From: an uncultured Clostridia bacterium
GTDB taxonomy: Bacteria > Bacillota > Clostridia > Christensenellales > Borkfalkiaceae
NCBI GenBank assembly: GCA_904419075.1
Contig: CAJFQM010000004.1
Span: forward strand, 85,309 to 149,308
Direction: 5' to 3'
DNA length: 64,000 nucleotides
Positions 54,374 to 62,788 of this stretch are shown here, in pieces; position 1 is the first letter of the stretch, and every line of letters starts with the position of its first letter. A model generated the notes under the pieces. The model ran no database searches and was not told the origin of the DNA. It saw nothing but the letters and a program-made list of their open reading frames with translations. The position numbers and the translations under genes are program-made.

Positions 54374-55549
54374 ATGAATCGATATAAAATAGGATTTTGG
54401 AATTATGTAGACACGGGTGTTTTGAATGCAGAGCAGGCTGCGGATGATTGGAAAACGCTGGGAATGAATATGCCGATGTCGTTCGATTATGATCCGAAGC
54501 GACACAAGAAAGAACAAATGCTTGAACAGCTCGATGCCTGTGAAAAAAGAGGAATGAAAATGATTGTCTGCGATTCTCGCACGAGTTTTCATCATTATAT
54601 GGAAGTCGGAGAGGATACTTATAGAAAAGGCGTGAGGGAAGCCGCGGCAGATTTTGCTTCTCATCCCGCTTTTTTTGGATTTCACGTCGGCGACGAACCG
54701 TATAAAGAGCAGTGGGAAGCGGCGAAACGAGCCTATATCGTCTGTCGGGAAGAAGTTCCTTTCTCCATGCCGTTTATTAATTTTTTACCATATTGGGACG
54801 AAAATAATTTCAAGGATAGTTTGGGGGTGGACAACGAAAAATACGGAGAGTTATTGAATGATTTCCTCTCGGAGACGGGTGCAAAAAAATTCGGGTATGA
54901 TTATTACGGACAATGCGCATATTTTGAAAAAGAACGGTACAAGGAAGTCTATTTCCGAAACTTGAAAATTTTTGGCGAAGCGGCTCGGAAAAACAAGGCG
55001 GAATTATATGTCTCGTTGTTATCGGTCGGACATTGGTCGCTTAAAGTACCCGACGAGGATTTGATTCGTTGGCAGTTGGCCACGGCAGTGGCTCACGGTG
55101 CCGTCGGCCTCATGTGGTTTTTTATATATGAAAGACGGCTGGACAGCAGTTTCAGGCTTTCCCCCATAGATTTGTTCTGGGAACGTACGGAAACGTTTGG
55201 ACGTCTGTCTCGTCAGAATCGTACTTTTATGGAGTATTATGCGGATATACTCTCTAAACTGCAATTTGATTGGGTGGAACATTTCGGAGAACAGTACGGC
55301 GGGTTTTCTGAATTTCGTCCGAACGAAGAAATAGAGGAAATAAAACCGATCGTCAATCCGACGCCGATTGCCATCGCCAGATTCAAGGATGAAGAAAATG
55401 GCGGAACTTACGTTTTGGTAAATCTTTCTCAGGAAGAACCTTCCTGCATTGATATTCGTTGCGGGAAAGACTTAAAGGCAAATTCTGGAAGAATTTGGTT
55501 CGCACCCGGACAGATGATTGTGTTGCCTAATGAAAAATATAAAAATTAA
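54374..55549 (+). CDS. Putative clan GH-A-type TIM-barrel glycosidase
   Basis: This 391-residue cytoplasmic protein looks like a TIM-barrel glycoside hydrolase but I cannot name its family. It begins YKIGFWNYVDTG; strand ends carry GMKMIVCDSRT, FFGFHVGDEPYKEQW (its Glu is a likely acid/base), KKFGYDYYGQ and VGLMWFFIYERR, and a beta-sandwich-like tail ends RIWFAPGQMIVLP. The ATG at 54374 is preferred to a GTG at 54338, which lies in the hairpin and ribosome-site region. It sits between a DUF4838 lipoprotein and GH112, in the AraC-controlled operon, and probably trims the imported oligosaccharide. Confidence 0.6.
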   Translation: MNRYKIGFWNYVDTGVLNAEQAADDWKTLGMNMPMSFDYDPKRHKKEQMLEQLDACEKRGMKMIVCDSRTSFHHYMEVGEDTYRKGVREAAADFASHPAFFGFHVGDEPYKEQWEAAKRAYIVCREEVPFSMPFINFLPYWDENNFKDSLGVDNEKYGELLNDFLSETGAKKFGYDYYGQCAYFEKERYKEVYFRNLKIFGEAARKNKAELYVSLLSVGHWSLKVPDEDLIRWQLATAVAHGAVGLMWFFIYERRLDSSFRLSPIDLFWERTETFGRLSRQNRTFMEYYADILSKLQFDWVEHFGEQYGGFSEFRPNEEIEEIKPIVNPTPIAIARFKDEENGGTYVLVNLSQEEPSCIDIRCGKDLKANSGRIWFAPGQMIVLPNEKYKN

Positions 55550-55581
55550 CGGATTAAAGAGAAAGCGAGAGGTCGATTTGA

Positions 55582-57765
55582 ATGGATAGAAGAGGCAAAG
55601 TGACGATTCCGACCGACGGAAGTTTTATCGACGGTACGAAGAAAATTGCTGCGTTGTGGGGAGCAGATGCGATACGCGACTGTGACGGAACAGAGCTTCC
55701 CAAAAACGTAAAGGAATTAGCGGAGAAAGTATATAATACATATTTTATCGTGCGCGGGGATAATCGATGGGCGGAAGCGAATCCGGACGAAGCGCATCGC
55801 GTATTTTTAATGAGCGAAAGAACTTTGGCGGAAAGCGCGGTTTTAGAAATTCGGGTCATGAACGGATATTTCCCCGAACAGATAACGCCGGATTGGAAAA
55901 ATATAAAGTATTGGGAAGTAATCGATCGGACGAACGGAGAGAAGATAAAGGATTGGCGCGCGGACGAGCGGAAAGGAATCGTTCGGATAGAGAATGCGCA
56001 AGAAATGCACGAATATACCGTAAATTTTATGGCGAAGGTGCTGTGGCATCCCGTACAGATTTATAATTATCTGACGAACGGGTGGACGTGTGAAAAGCAA
56101 AAGATGTATGACCCCGCGTTTCCGAATACGGCGGAGTATATCAAGCGCCGCATGAAAGAATGGTGCGCCGAGCATTCCGAAACGGACGTGGTGAGGTTTA
56201 CGACGTTTTTATACCAGTTCACCTTGATTTTCAACGAAAAAGGCAAGGAAAAATATGTGAATTGGTTCGGGTATGGTTTAACGACGTCGCCCGCATTGCT
56301 GGAAGCGTTTGAAGAGGAATACGGTTATCGACTGTGTTCGGAGGACTTCGTGGACGGAGGATGTTATAATACGCCGTTCCGAGTCCCGTCCGCTCGTTTT
56401 CTCGATTGGATGGAGTTCATACAGAGAAAGGTAACGAAAACGGTAAGGGAGCTCGTGGACATCGTACACGATTACGGAAAGGAAGCAATGATGTTTTTGG
56501 GCGACGATTGGATCGGAGCGGAGCCTTACGGAAAATATTTCAAAGAGTTGGATTTGGATGCGGTGGTAGGAAGCGTAGGCGGGGGCGTGACGGTAAGAAT
56601 GCTTTCGGAAATTCCGCACGTGAAATACAGGGAAGGGCGATTTTTGCCCTATTTCTTTCCCGATACGTTTTTCAAAGGGAATGAGGAAAATGCGGTGGCG
56701 GAGCTCGATCGAAATTGGCGGACGGCGCGGCGCGCAATCGTGAGAAAGCCATTGGATCGAATAGGCTTCGGCGGATATTTGTCGCTCGCGGCAAAATTTC
56801 CGAAATTCGTGGAAAGAGTAGCTGAAATATGTGACGAATTCCGCCATATAGCGGAATTCGCAGCTCATGCAACGCCTCATTGCGGTTTGACGGTGGCAAT
56901 ATTGAACAGCTGGGGAAGAATAAGAAGCTGGCAGAGCCATATGGTGGCGCATGAGCTTTGGTATCAACAAATCTATTCGTATCAGGGAATATTGGAGGCG
57001 TTGTCGGGGCTGGCGGTCGAAGTAAAATTTATCTCGTTTGAGGACGTCAGAAACGGGATCGAAGCCGATATAGACGTGATAATCAACGCGGGAGATGCGG
57101 GAACGGCGTTTTCGGGCGGAGAAAACTGGAAAGACGAGAAAGTATTGAGTGTACTGAGAAAGTGGATTCGGGAAGGGCACGGATTTATCGGAGTAGGAGA
57201 ACCGACGGCATATCCGCAAGACGGCAGGACATTTGCGTTGGCAGATGTATTGGGCGTAGATAAGGAAATCGGATTTACGCTGAGCGAGGATAAATACAAC
57301 ATAGAGAAAAAAAGACATTTTATCACGGAAGACGTAGCGGGAGAAATCGACTACGGGGAAGGAATGAAAAATGTTTATGCACTGGAAGGAGCGGAGGTGC
57401 TGGATATTGAATTTTCAGAGCGGTGCAAAAGAAACGTCAATGTCGGGGAAGTCAAACTTGCCATAAACGGATATGGAAAAGGACGAAGTGTATATATTGC
57501 GGGATTGCCGTATTCCGCTCAAAATGCAAGGCTTCTGTACCGTGCAATATATTGGAGTGCAGGGAAGGAAGAAGAGATGAAAAGAGCATATTCTTCCAAT
57601 CCTTTTACGGAATGTACGTATTATCCTGAAACGGAGAAATATGTCCTCGTGAACAACAGTGCCGAAACACAAAAAACTATATTTTACGATATACATGGTT
57701 TGAAAAAGGACATGACGTTACTTCCGGGCGGAATTTTTTGGATAGAGAAAAAAGAGGTAAATTGA
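55582..57765 (+). CDS. GH112 beta-galactoside phosphorylase (galacto-N-biose or galactosyl-rhamnose type)
   Basis: This 727-residue cytoplasmic enzyme belongs to GH112, inverting phosphorylases that release alpha-galactose 1-phosphate from galacto-N-biose, lacto-N-biose or D-galactosyl-beta-1,4-L-rhamnose. The start TIPTDGSF, TNGWTCEKQKM, the active-site segment GDDWIGAEPYGKYF (about residues 307-320) and the tail SYQGILEALSGL, GLPYSAQNARLLYRA and LVNNSA are family-typical. The substrate cannot be decided from sequence; rhamnosidase-like genes elsewhere in the window favour galactosyl-rhamnose, a lost GH20 gene favours galacto-N-biose. The C-terminal fragment of a second GH112 gene survives at 24081-24320. 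The gene ends 1 bp before the GH38 start. Confidence 0.9.
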   Translation: MDRRGKVTIPTDGSFIDGTKKIAALWGADAIRDCDGTELPKNVKELAEKVYNTYFIVRGDNRWAEANPDEAHRVFLMSERTLAESAVLEIRVMNGYFPEQITPDWKNIKYWEVIDRTNGEKIKDWRADERKGIVRIENAQEMHEYTVNFMAKVLWHPVQIYNYLTNGWTCEKQKMYDPAFPNTAEYIKRRMKEWCAEHSETDVVRFTTFLYQFTLIFNEKGKEKYVNWFGYGLTTSPALLEAFEEEYGYRLCSEDFVDGGCYNTPFRVPSARFLDWMEFIQRKVTKTVRELVDIVHDYGKEAMMFLGDDWIGAEPYGKYFKELDLDAVVGSVGGGVTVRMLSEIPHVKYREGRFLPYFFPDTFFKGNEENAVAELDRNWRTARRAIVRKPLDRIGFGGYLSLAAKFPKFVERVAEICDEFRHIAEFAAHATPHCGLTVAILNSWGRIRSWQSHMVAHELWYQQIYSYQGILEALSGLAVEVKFISFEDVRNGIEADIDVIINAGDAGTAFSGGENWKDEKVLSVLRKWIREGHGFIGVGEPTAYPQDGRTFALADVLGVDKEIGFTLSEDKYNIEKKRHFITEDVAGEIDYGEGMKNVYALEGAEVLDIEFSERCKRNVNVGEVKLAINGYGKGRSVYIAGLPYSAQNARLLYRAIYWSAGKEEEMKRAYSSNPFTECTYYPETEKYVLVNNSAETQKTIFYDIHGLKKDMTLLPGGIFWIEKKEVN

Positions 57766-57766
57766 T

Positions 57767-60682
57767 ATGGAACCGATGCGAATGAAGTTGTTGAAAGAAA
57801 AACTGTATAAAGCGTCCGAAGAGATGTCGTCGGGCATTTATCGGGAAATCGCGCCGCTCTCGGCGGAGTATGCGCTGACAAAAGAACCCGTTCCTTTTTT
57901 TGAACGCAATACTTTGACGTATAAAAAAATTCGGAAGGGAGAAGTATGGAGCGAAAGGCTTTGGGATTGTGCGTGGTTTCATATTACGGGTGAGGTTCCC
58001 GAAGGTTACCGCGAGGAAGAATTATTTCTCGGTTTAGATATAGACGGCGAAGGTTGCTTGTTTGACGGGAGCGGAACTCCGCTTCGCGGAATCACCAATG
58101 TTTCCAGTGAATTTGACCCTGCCCTTGCGTTTCAGGGAAAGCGTTTTGTTCCATTTGCAGACGGAACGTTTGATACGAAAAAAATCGATCTATGGCTCGA
58201 TGCGGGGAATAATGATTTGTTCGGGCGCTTGAAAAGCGGTCGTGTATGTACTTTGGGAATTTATGCTTGTAACAATTTTCTTCGCGATTTATTTTACGAT
58301 TATAAATTTTTGCTTAGTCTCGCGGAAGGAATGGATGAACGCAGCCCTTTACGAATGGCGATATTTTATGCTTTGGAAAAAGTGGCTGTCAATGTGTCGG
58401 CTTGTTCTTCCGAGGCGGAAATTTTGAAACTTCGTCTTGTATTGAGTCCGTATTTGAATAGGAAGGGGCCTGAAGAGGCGGAACTGACGTTTTATGCAAT
58501 CGGTCATTCCCATTTAGACCTGGCATGGCTTTGGCCGATTCGCGAAACGAAGCGAAAAGCTGCGCGTACGTTTTCCACGGCAATTGCCAATCTGAAACTT
58601 TATCCCGAATATATTTACGGCGCAAGCCAACCCCAGCAGTTCGCGTGGGTGAAAGAAGAATATCCCGCACTGTATGAAAAGATTAAGACCGCCGTCGCCG
58701 AAGGCAGGATGGAAGTCCAAGGCGGTATGTGGGTTGAACCCGATACAAACGTCACGGGCGGAGAGTCATTGATTCGGCAGTTCCATTATGGAAAAAAATT
58801 TTGGAAAGAGGAATTCGGAAAAGAGACGGATACACTTTGGCTTCCCGACGTATTCGGCTTTTCGGGGGCTCTGCCTCAGATCATCCGTGGCTGCGGTTGT
58901 AAAAACATGCTGACGATCAAGCTCAGCTGGAATATGGTCAATACATTCCCGTATCATTCTTTTCTTTGGAAGGGAATCGATGGGAGCGAAGTCCTCGTCC
59001 ATATGCCGCCCGAAGGTAAATATGATTCTTCTGCCTCTCCGAAAAAGATATTCGAGGCGGCGGGGAAATATGCCGAGCGCGGGATTTCAAAGAATGCAAT
59101 GATGCTTTATGGGGTCTGTGACGGAGGCGGTGGACCGGGAAGAGAATATCTCGAATTTGTAAAGAGAGAAAAGGATGTCTGCGGGCTGCCGCGCGTCAAA
59201 AATTCGAATTCCGTCGAATTCTTTGCCGCGCTCGATAAAGAACGGGAGAAATTGCCCGAATATCGCGGGGAAATGTATCTCGAACGGCATCAAGGAACCT
59301 ATACCTCACAAGCAGAAAATAAGCGTTTCAATCGTCTGGCTGAAATCGCCTTGACCGAAGCGGAATTTGTTTATGCGCTGAAAGGGGAAAGAAATGTTTA
59401 TGAAAGGATTTTGGACGGAATATGGAAGGAAGTTCTGCTTTATCAGTTTCATGACATTCTTCCCGGTTCTTCCATTCGGCGCGTATACGACGAGACAAAA
59501 CCTCGGTATATAGAAATATTGAAGGTGCTCGACAATGAAATCGAAAAAACAATCGCGAAAAACGGCGGAAAGCTCTGTGCCTTGAATATTGCGCCGTATT
59601 TCAGAAAAGAATATGTCAAGCATTGTGGTATATGGTACAAGGTTTCGGCTGAACCGTATTCTCTGAGTGAGGTGCAAAAAGCGGAAGGGCACGGAAATTG
59701 TCGTGCGGAAAACCTTTGTGTCGAAAATGATAAAATATTGGCGGAATTTAATGAAAAAGGCGAACTCATCCGCCTTTTCGACAAGGAAAATAATAGAAAT
59801 TCCATGCGCCGAGGAAATATGTTTAGGTTATACAAGGATTCTTTCGATGCGTGGGATACATATGCCGGATATTTGGATTCCGAGGCGGAAAATCTTTCTG
59901 CTTGCAGGATAAAAACGTTCAACGAAGGCTTCCGTGCGGGATTTGTGTTTGAATATGAATTCGGAAATTCTCGTCTATCTCAGACGGTTAGTTTGACGGA
60001 GGATGACCGTGCGCTCAGGTTCGAAAATTGCCTCGATTGGAATGAGACGAAAAAAATGCTTCGTGTGGATTTTTATCCCGACATCTATGCGGAGGAAGCA
60101 ACTTTTGATATTCAGTTCGGAAATATTAAACGTACCATGAAAGAAAACAATTCTCACGAATGGGCGCAATATGAAGTTTGCGCTCATAAATGGGTAGACG
60201 TTTCGGAACGGGATTACGGCGTAGCGCTCTTGAACGATTGCAAATACGGATATCGTGCAAAGAACGGAATGTTGTCGATGAACATATTGCGCAGTCAGGT
60301 TTATCCGTGTGATAATCAGGACAAAGGGGAACATATCTTTACATATGCGTTATTACCGCATATCGGCGATGTGTATGAGGGAGGCGTTGCGAAAGCCGCT
60401 TACGCAATGAATAGACCTTTAAAACTGATGGAAAGCGAACCTTGCGGGAGCTTAGTGGTATGCGATAACGAACATGCTGTAACGGAAACGGTAAAACCCG
60501 CTTACGACGGAAAGGGAATCATTGCGAGAATATATAACGATACTCCGTCCCGAATTCGCGCGAAGGTAAAAAGCCCGATGGGGAGAACTTATATTTCCGA
60601 TATGTTGGAAAGAGAAGAAAAAGCCTGCGAGGAAACATTGACGTTCGCCCCGTATGAAATAAAAACCTTTCGCTTTTATTGA
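57767..60682 (+). CDS. GH38 alpha-mannosidase
   Basis: This 971-residue cytoplasmic enzyme is a family 38 retaining, zinc-dependent alpha-mannosidase. The zinc-binding HSHLDLAWLWP (His247, Asp251) opens the catalytic domain; the nucleophile Asp361 lies in LPDVFGFS; LYQFHDILPGSSI carries further zinc ligands and the C-terminal beta-sandwich domains follow to FAPYEIKTFRFY. The N-terminal 230 residues form the usual accessory domain. Typical bacterial GH38 of about 1000 residues cleaves terminal alpha-mannose from oligosaccharides. It is translationally linked to GH112, so both act on the same imported sugar chain. Confidence 0.92.
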   Translation: MEPMRMKLLKEKLYKASEEMSSGIYREIAPLSAEYALTKEPVPFFERNTLTYKKIRKGEVWSERLWDCAWFHITGEVPEGYREEELFLGLDIDGEGCLFDGSGTPLRGITNVSSEFDPALAFQGKRFVPFADGTFDTKKIDLWLDAGNNDLFGRLKSGRVCTLGIYACNNFLRDLFYDYKFLLSLAEGMDERSPLRMAIFYALEKVAVNVSACSSEAEILKLRLVLSPYLNRKGPEEAELTFYAIGHSHLDLAWLWPIRETKRKAARTFSTAIANLKLYPEYIYGASQPQQFAWVKEEYPALYEKIKTAVAEGRMEVQGGMWVEPDTNVTGGESLIRQFHYGKKFWKEEFGKETDTLWLPDVFGFSGALPQIIRGCGCKNMLTIKLSWNMVNTFPYHSFLWKGIDGSEVLVHMPPEGKYDSSASPKKIFEAAGKYAERGISKNAMMLYGVCDGGGGPGREYLEFVKREKDVCGLPRVKNSNSVEFFAALDKEREKLPEYRGEMYLERHQGTYTSQAENKRFNRLAEIALTEAEFVYALKGERNVYERILDGIWKEVLLYQFHDILPGSSIRRVYDETKPRYIEILKVLDNEIEKTIAKNGGKLCALNIAPYFRKEYVKHCGIWYKVSAEPYSLSEVQKAEGHGNCRAENLCVENDKILAEFNEKGELIRLFDKENNRNSMRRGNMFRLYKDSFDAWDTYAGYLDSEAENLSACRIKTFNEGFRAGFVFEYEFGNSRLSQTVSLTEDDRALRFENCLDWNETKKMLRVDFYPDIYAEEATFDIQFGNIKRTMKENNSHEWAQYEVCAHKWVDVSERDYGVALLNDCKYGYRAKNGMLSMNILRSQVYPCDNQDKGEHIFTYALLPHIGDVYEGGVAKAAYAMNRPLKLMESEPCGSLVVCDNEHAVTETVKPAYDGKGIIARIYNDTPSRIRAKVKSPMGRTYISDMLEREEKACEETLTFAPYEIKTFRFY

Positions 60683-60692
60683 GGAGAAGAAT

Positions 60693-61298
60693 ATGTTCGG
60701 ATTGAGAAAAAATGAAAAAGAACAGAGTAAAGGCTCAATTTATGACAGAGGATTGAATATTTGCCTTTTGGTTATGGCGGTAAGCTGGTTGATCGTAATG
60801 TTTGAAGGTTTTATAGAGGAACGAATTCCGCTGTTTACGAAAGACGCACGTTCAGTTTTTATTTTGGCTTTTTCAATAATGTTTTCGGTTGCGGAAATAG
60901 CTTTTCTTTGCTTATTTTTGTTTGCAAAACAGCTGAAATCCGGGAAAATTTCTTTGATATTGTTTGGTGTATCGTTTTTGTGGATAATTATCGGGAACAT
61001 TTTCAGTTTGTTTTCAATAAAACTGCCTTCCGCCGCTGAATATATTTTTACGGCTTTAACAGTTGCAGCATTTATCTGTCTGTTTTTTCTGTTCGATAAT
61101 GACAAAAAATCCGAAAAGTCTTATATGAATTCGGCTTGGATAATGCTTTTTCTTTCGGTGTTTTTCTCTGTTATTAACGTACAAGATGAAGTGTCTATAC
61201 TTATGGCAGATATTTTAATTATGCTTACCAGATTTTTTGTCGTTTTCTTTTTGAAAAAAGCAAAATCTAATCGAAAAATCTCTATAAGCGAAGCGTAG
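60693..61298 (+). CDS. Small polytopic membrane protein of unknown function
   Basis: This 201-residue protein has about six hydrophobic segments (such as CLLVMAVSWLIVMF, VFILAFSIMFSVAEIAFLCLFLFA and ISLILFGVSFLWIIIGNIFSLF) and basic cytoplasmic ends. I do not recognise the family. GAGGAG precedes the ATG, 10 bp after the GH38 gene, so it is the last gene of the AraC-controlled operon, ahead of a terminator. A transport or sensing role is possible but not supported by any motif. Confidence 0.75.
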   Translation: MFGLRKNEKEQSKGSIYDRGLNICLLVMAVSWLIVMFEGFIEERIPLFTKDARSVFILAFSIMFSVAEIAFLCLFLFAKQLKSGKISLILFGVSFLWIIIGNIFSLFSIKLPSAAEYIFTALTVAAFICLFFLFDNDKKSEKSYMNSAWIMLFLSVFFSVINVQDEVSILMADILIMLTRFFVVFFLKKAKSNRKISISEA

Positions 61299-61478
61299 AT
61301 ATATTTTTATAAGACTAAAAAAATATCGGCAGGCAATACTTATAAAAAGTGGCGGATATAATATTGGGTAAATTTTCAAGAAAGCATTAGATTTCTAAAA
61401 AACTTGTTAAAAAAGTTCGTCTGTTTTGAGCATTATGGCGAATTGCAAGTTCATAAAAAAATTAAATATTATTTTATT

Positions 61479-61528
61479 AACGCACCTTTTATAATGCTGT
61501 TTTATGGTCTTGAAAGGTGCGTTTTTAC
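61479..61528 (+). terminator. Terminator of the AraC-controlled operon
   Basis: AACGCACCTTT (61479-61489) pairs perfectly with AAAGGTGCGTT (61513-61523) around a 23-nt loop and is followed by T residues. It ends the operon that began at 42775. The preceding 180 bp show no gene. Confidence 0.75.
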
Positions 61529-61562
61529 TTGTTTTCAAAGTAATGTTGTTCTTATCCGTGGA

Positions 61563-61610
61563 CCTCCTATTTAATTTTGAAAATTTTTATTTTCAAAATT
61601 AAATAGGAGG
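61563..61610. repeat. Perfect 22 bp inverted repeat with TTTT loop
   Basis: Left arm 61563-61584 and right arm 61589-61610 are exact complements separated by four T. The arms are AT-rich and end in CCTCC/GGAGG, so in either transcript a Shine-Dalgarno-like AGGAGG is paired. It could be a bidirectional terminator, a mobile miniature repeat or a folded regulatory RNA; nothing adjacent decides this. Confidence 0.7.
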
Positions 61611-62446
61611 ATAATATCGTGTCCGCCGTAATATATCCACTCGTCATTGGTGATAGTGGAGGTGTGATTATTTATTGATAAAATTTCATTTTTTCTCTTG
61701 CATCCTGTTGTTAATTTATCTTTTTTTGAAAAAGTCAACTCTTCGACACATTTTCTGATAATCAAATATCGAGCGGCTCGGCGACTCGTTTAATATATGT
61801 GATTTCTTCCGCGTCGTTGCTCCTTCGGATCAGCTGGCGGAGAGAAAACGCGGAGGAATTTGCAAGGGTTTTATTATGCGTTTCGGGTCACCGGCTCAGG
61901 GCCTCCCAGCACTTTCGCGGACATTCTTCTACCGCGTCCGCGGCGTCGTTATTTATAGAATATTCGGCCGAGCCCGATGAATGCTCTCAAAATGTTTTTA
62001 ATTTCTTTCATTGTCTTATACCTCCAAAAAATATTGATCTTTTCGGGCGGTTGGGGGCAATGAAAAACATAATCGCGCTCGGCAACGGGTCGAATATGGA
62101 TCCGTTCCCGCTGTCTGGTAACCTTTCAAACGGGGGGCGGCGTTTTTTCTTACCGTTTGCGGCCTCATCGTATCATAAAGAGCTCGGAGCTGTCTACTAT
62201 ATTTCTTTCGGGGGAGGAGAGAGAAAGGCACAAACGAAAGGGGAATCCCCGGCGAAGAAAGATTTTTTGACCGAAAACGCGTGAACGCGGAAAGCTCTTT
62301 TACATAAAAACGCTGTCATTTGAAAAAAGCCGGAAATAAAATGATTTTCACGAAATCTCTAAGTTTTCAAATCCGCTGCTTGAAATTAAAGGGAAAGAAT
62401 CACATCAAACTGATTGGATCTTATAGTGAACGAATCTTCAAACATG
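61611..62446. other. Intergenic stretch with little recognisable content
   Basis: Apart from a possible 20-residue peptide gene on the - strand at 61949-62011, no gene is supported. A long + strand frame at 61799-62284 has no ribosome site or recognisable composition. The GC-richer part (61800-62280) differs from the AT-rich flanks and may be a decayed insertion. Confidence 0.4.
61949..62011 (-). CDS. Possible 20-residue basic amphipathic peptide
   Basis: On the - strand a strong ribosome site (TTTGGAGG, 9 bases before ATG) precedes a very short frame starting MKEIKNILRAF and ending GRIFYK before TAA. The peptide has alternating Lys/Arg and Ile/Leu/Phe residues and could form an amphipathic helix, as in small membrane-active, leader or signalling peptides. 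No promoter is clear and no homologue is recalled; it could also be the first codons of a gene since truncated. Confidence 0.35.
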   Translation of the reverse strand: MKEIKNILRAFIGLGRIFYK

Positions 62447-62472
62447 AAAAAACAGACCCCCAAGCGGGTCTG
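62447..62472 (-). terminator. Intrinsic terminator on the - strand
   Basis: CAGACCC (62453-62459) and GGGTCTG (62466-62472) pair; on the - strand the stem is followed by six T (62452-62447). It would end transcripts from the integrase or from the tRNA remnant region. Confidence 0.75.
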
Positions 62473-62535
62473 CTTATAGAGAAAATAAAATTTTCTTTGT
62501 TGTCTAAGAATAAATGGAAATGAAGCCAAAATATC

Positions 62536-62572
62536 AAAGAACTCCCTCCGATAAGTTTGGAGGGAGTTCTTT
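62536..62572. terminator. 14 bp hairpin, probable terminator
   Basis: A perfect 14 bp stem (62536-62549 with 62559-62572) and 9-nt loop, rich in CTCCCTCC. T runs are short (CTTT on either strand). It lies downstream of the tRNA 3'-end remnant, like the hairpin at 33494-33527. Confidence 0.7.
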
Positions 62573-62652
62573 GTTCAGAAGAAAAAGGCAAATTTTGATT
62601 TGGCAAAATTTAGGTAAATTCTTCTGAATGCCTTATAAATAAAGGCTTTTCT

Positions 62653-62678
62653 TGGTGACCCCAACGGGACTTGAACCT
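62653..62678 (-). other. tRNA 3'-end remnant, likely attachment site of the integrase
   Basis: On the - strand the sequence GGTTCAAGTCCCGTTGGGGTCACCA has the T-loop, the 3' T-stem, acceptor strand and CCA of a tRNA, but the 5' T-stem strand (TTAGG) pairs poorly with CCCGT and no other arms are found. A tyrosine integrase gene ends 110 bp away, the standard arrangement of an att site at the end of an integrated element. TTGGTGACCCCA is shared with 33532-33543. Confidence 0.6.
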
Positions 62679-62788
62679 AAAACGGCGGAAAAATGAGCTT
62701 GTTTTTATAGAAATCCACTTTTTTTCAAAGTATTTTTTAAGTATTTCGGTCTTTTGTATGTCTTATTGGGGACAAAAATGGGGGAAAA

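Noticed and set aside
56278..57318. Long - strand open frame of 346 codons opposite the GH112 gene
   Set aside because: No ribosome site, His/Arg/Phe-rich composition typical of an antisense shadow, and the + strand gene is a clear enzyme.
61571..61765. - strand frame of 64 codons ending in the 22 bp inverted repeat
   Set aside because: Needs a TTG start without ribosome site and its tail lies in the hairpin arm.
61799..62284. + strand frame of 161 codons in intergenic DNA
   Set aside because: No ribosome site, no recognisable domain, and unlike the codon use of real genes here.
62653..62728. Complete tRNA gene at the integrase site
   Set aside because: Only the 3' end is tRNA-like; the T-stem does not close and no anticodon or D-arm can be found.
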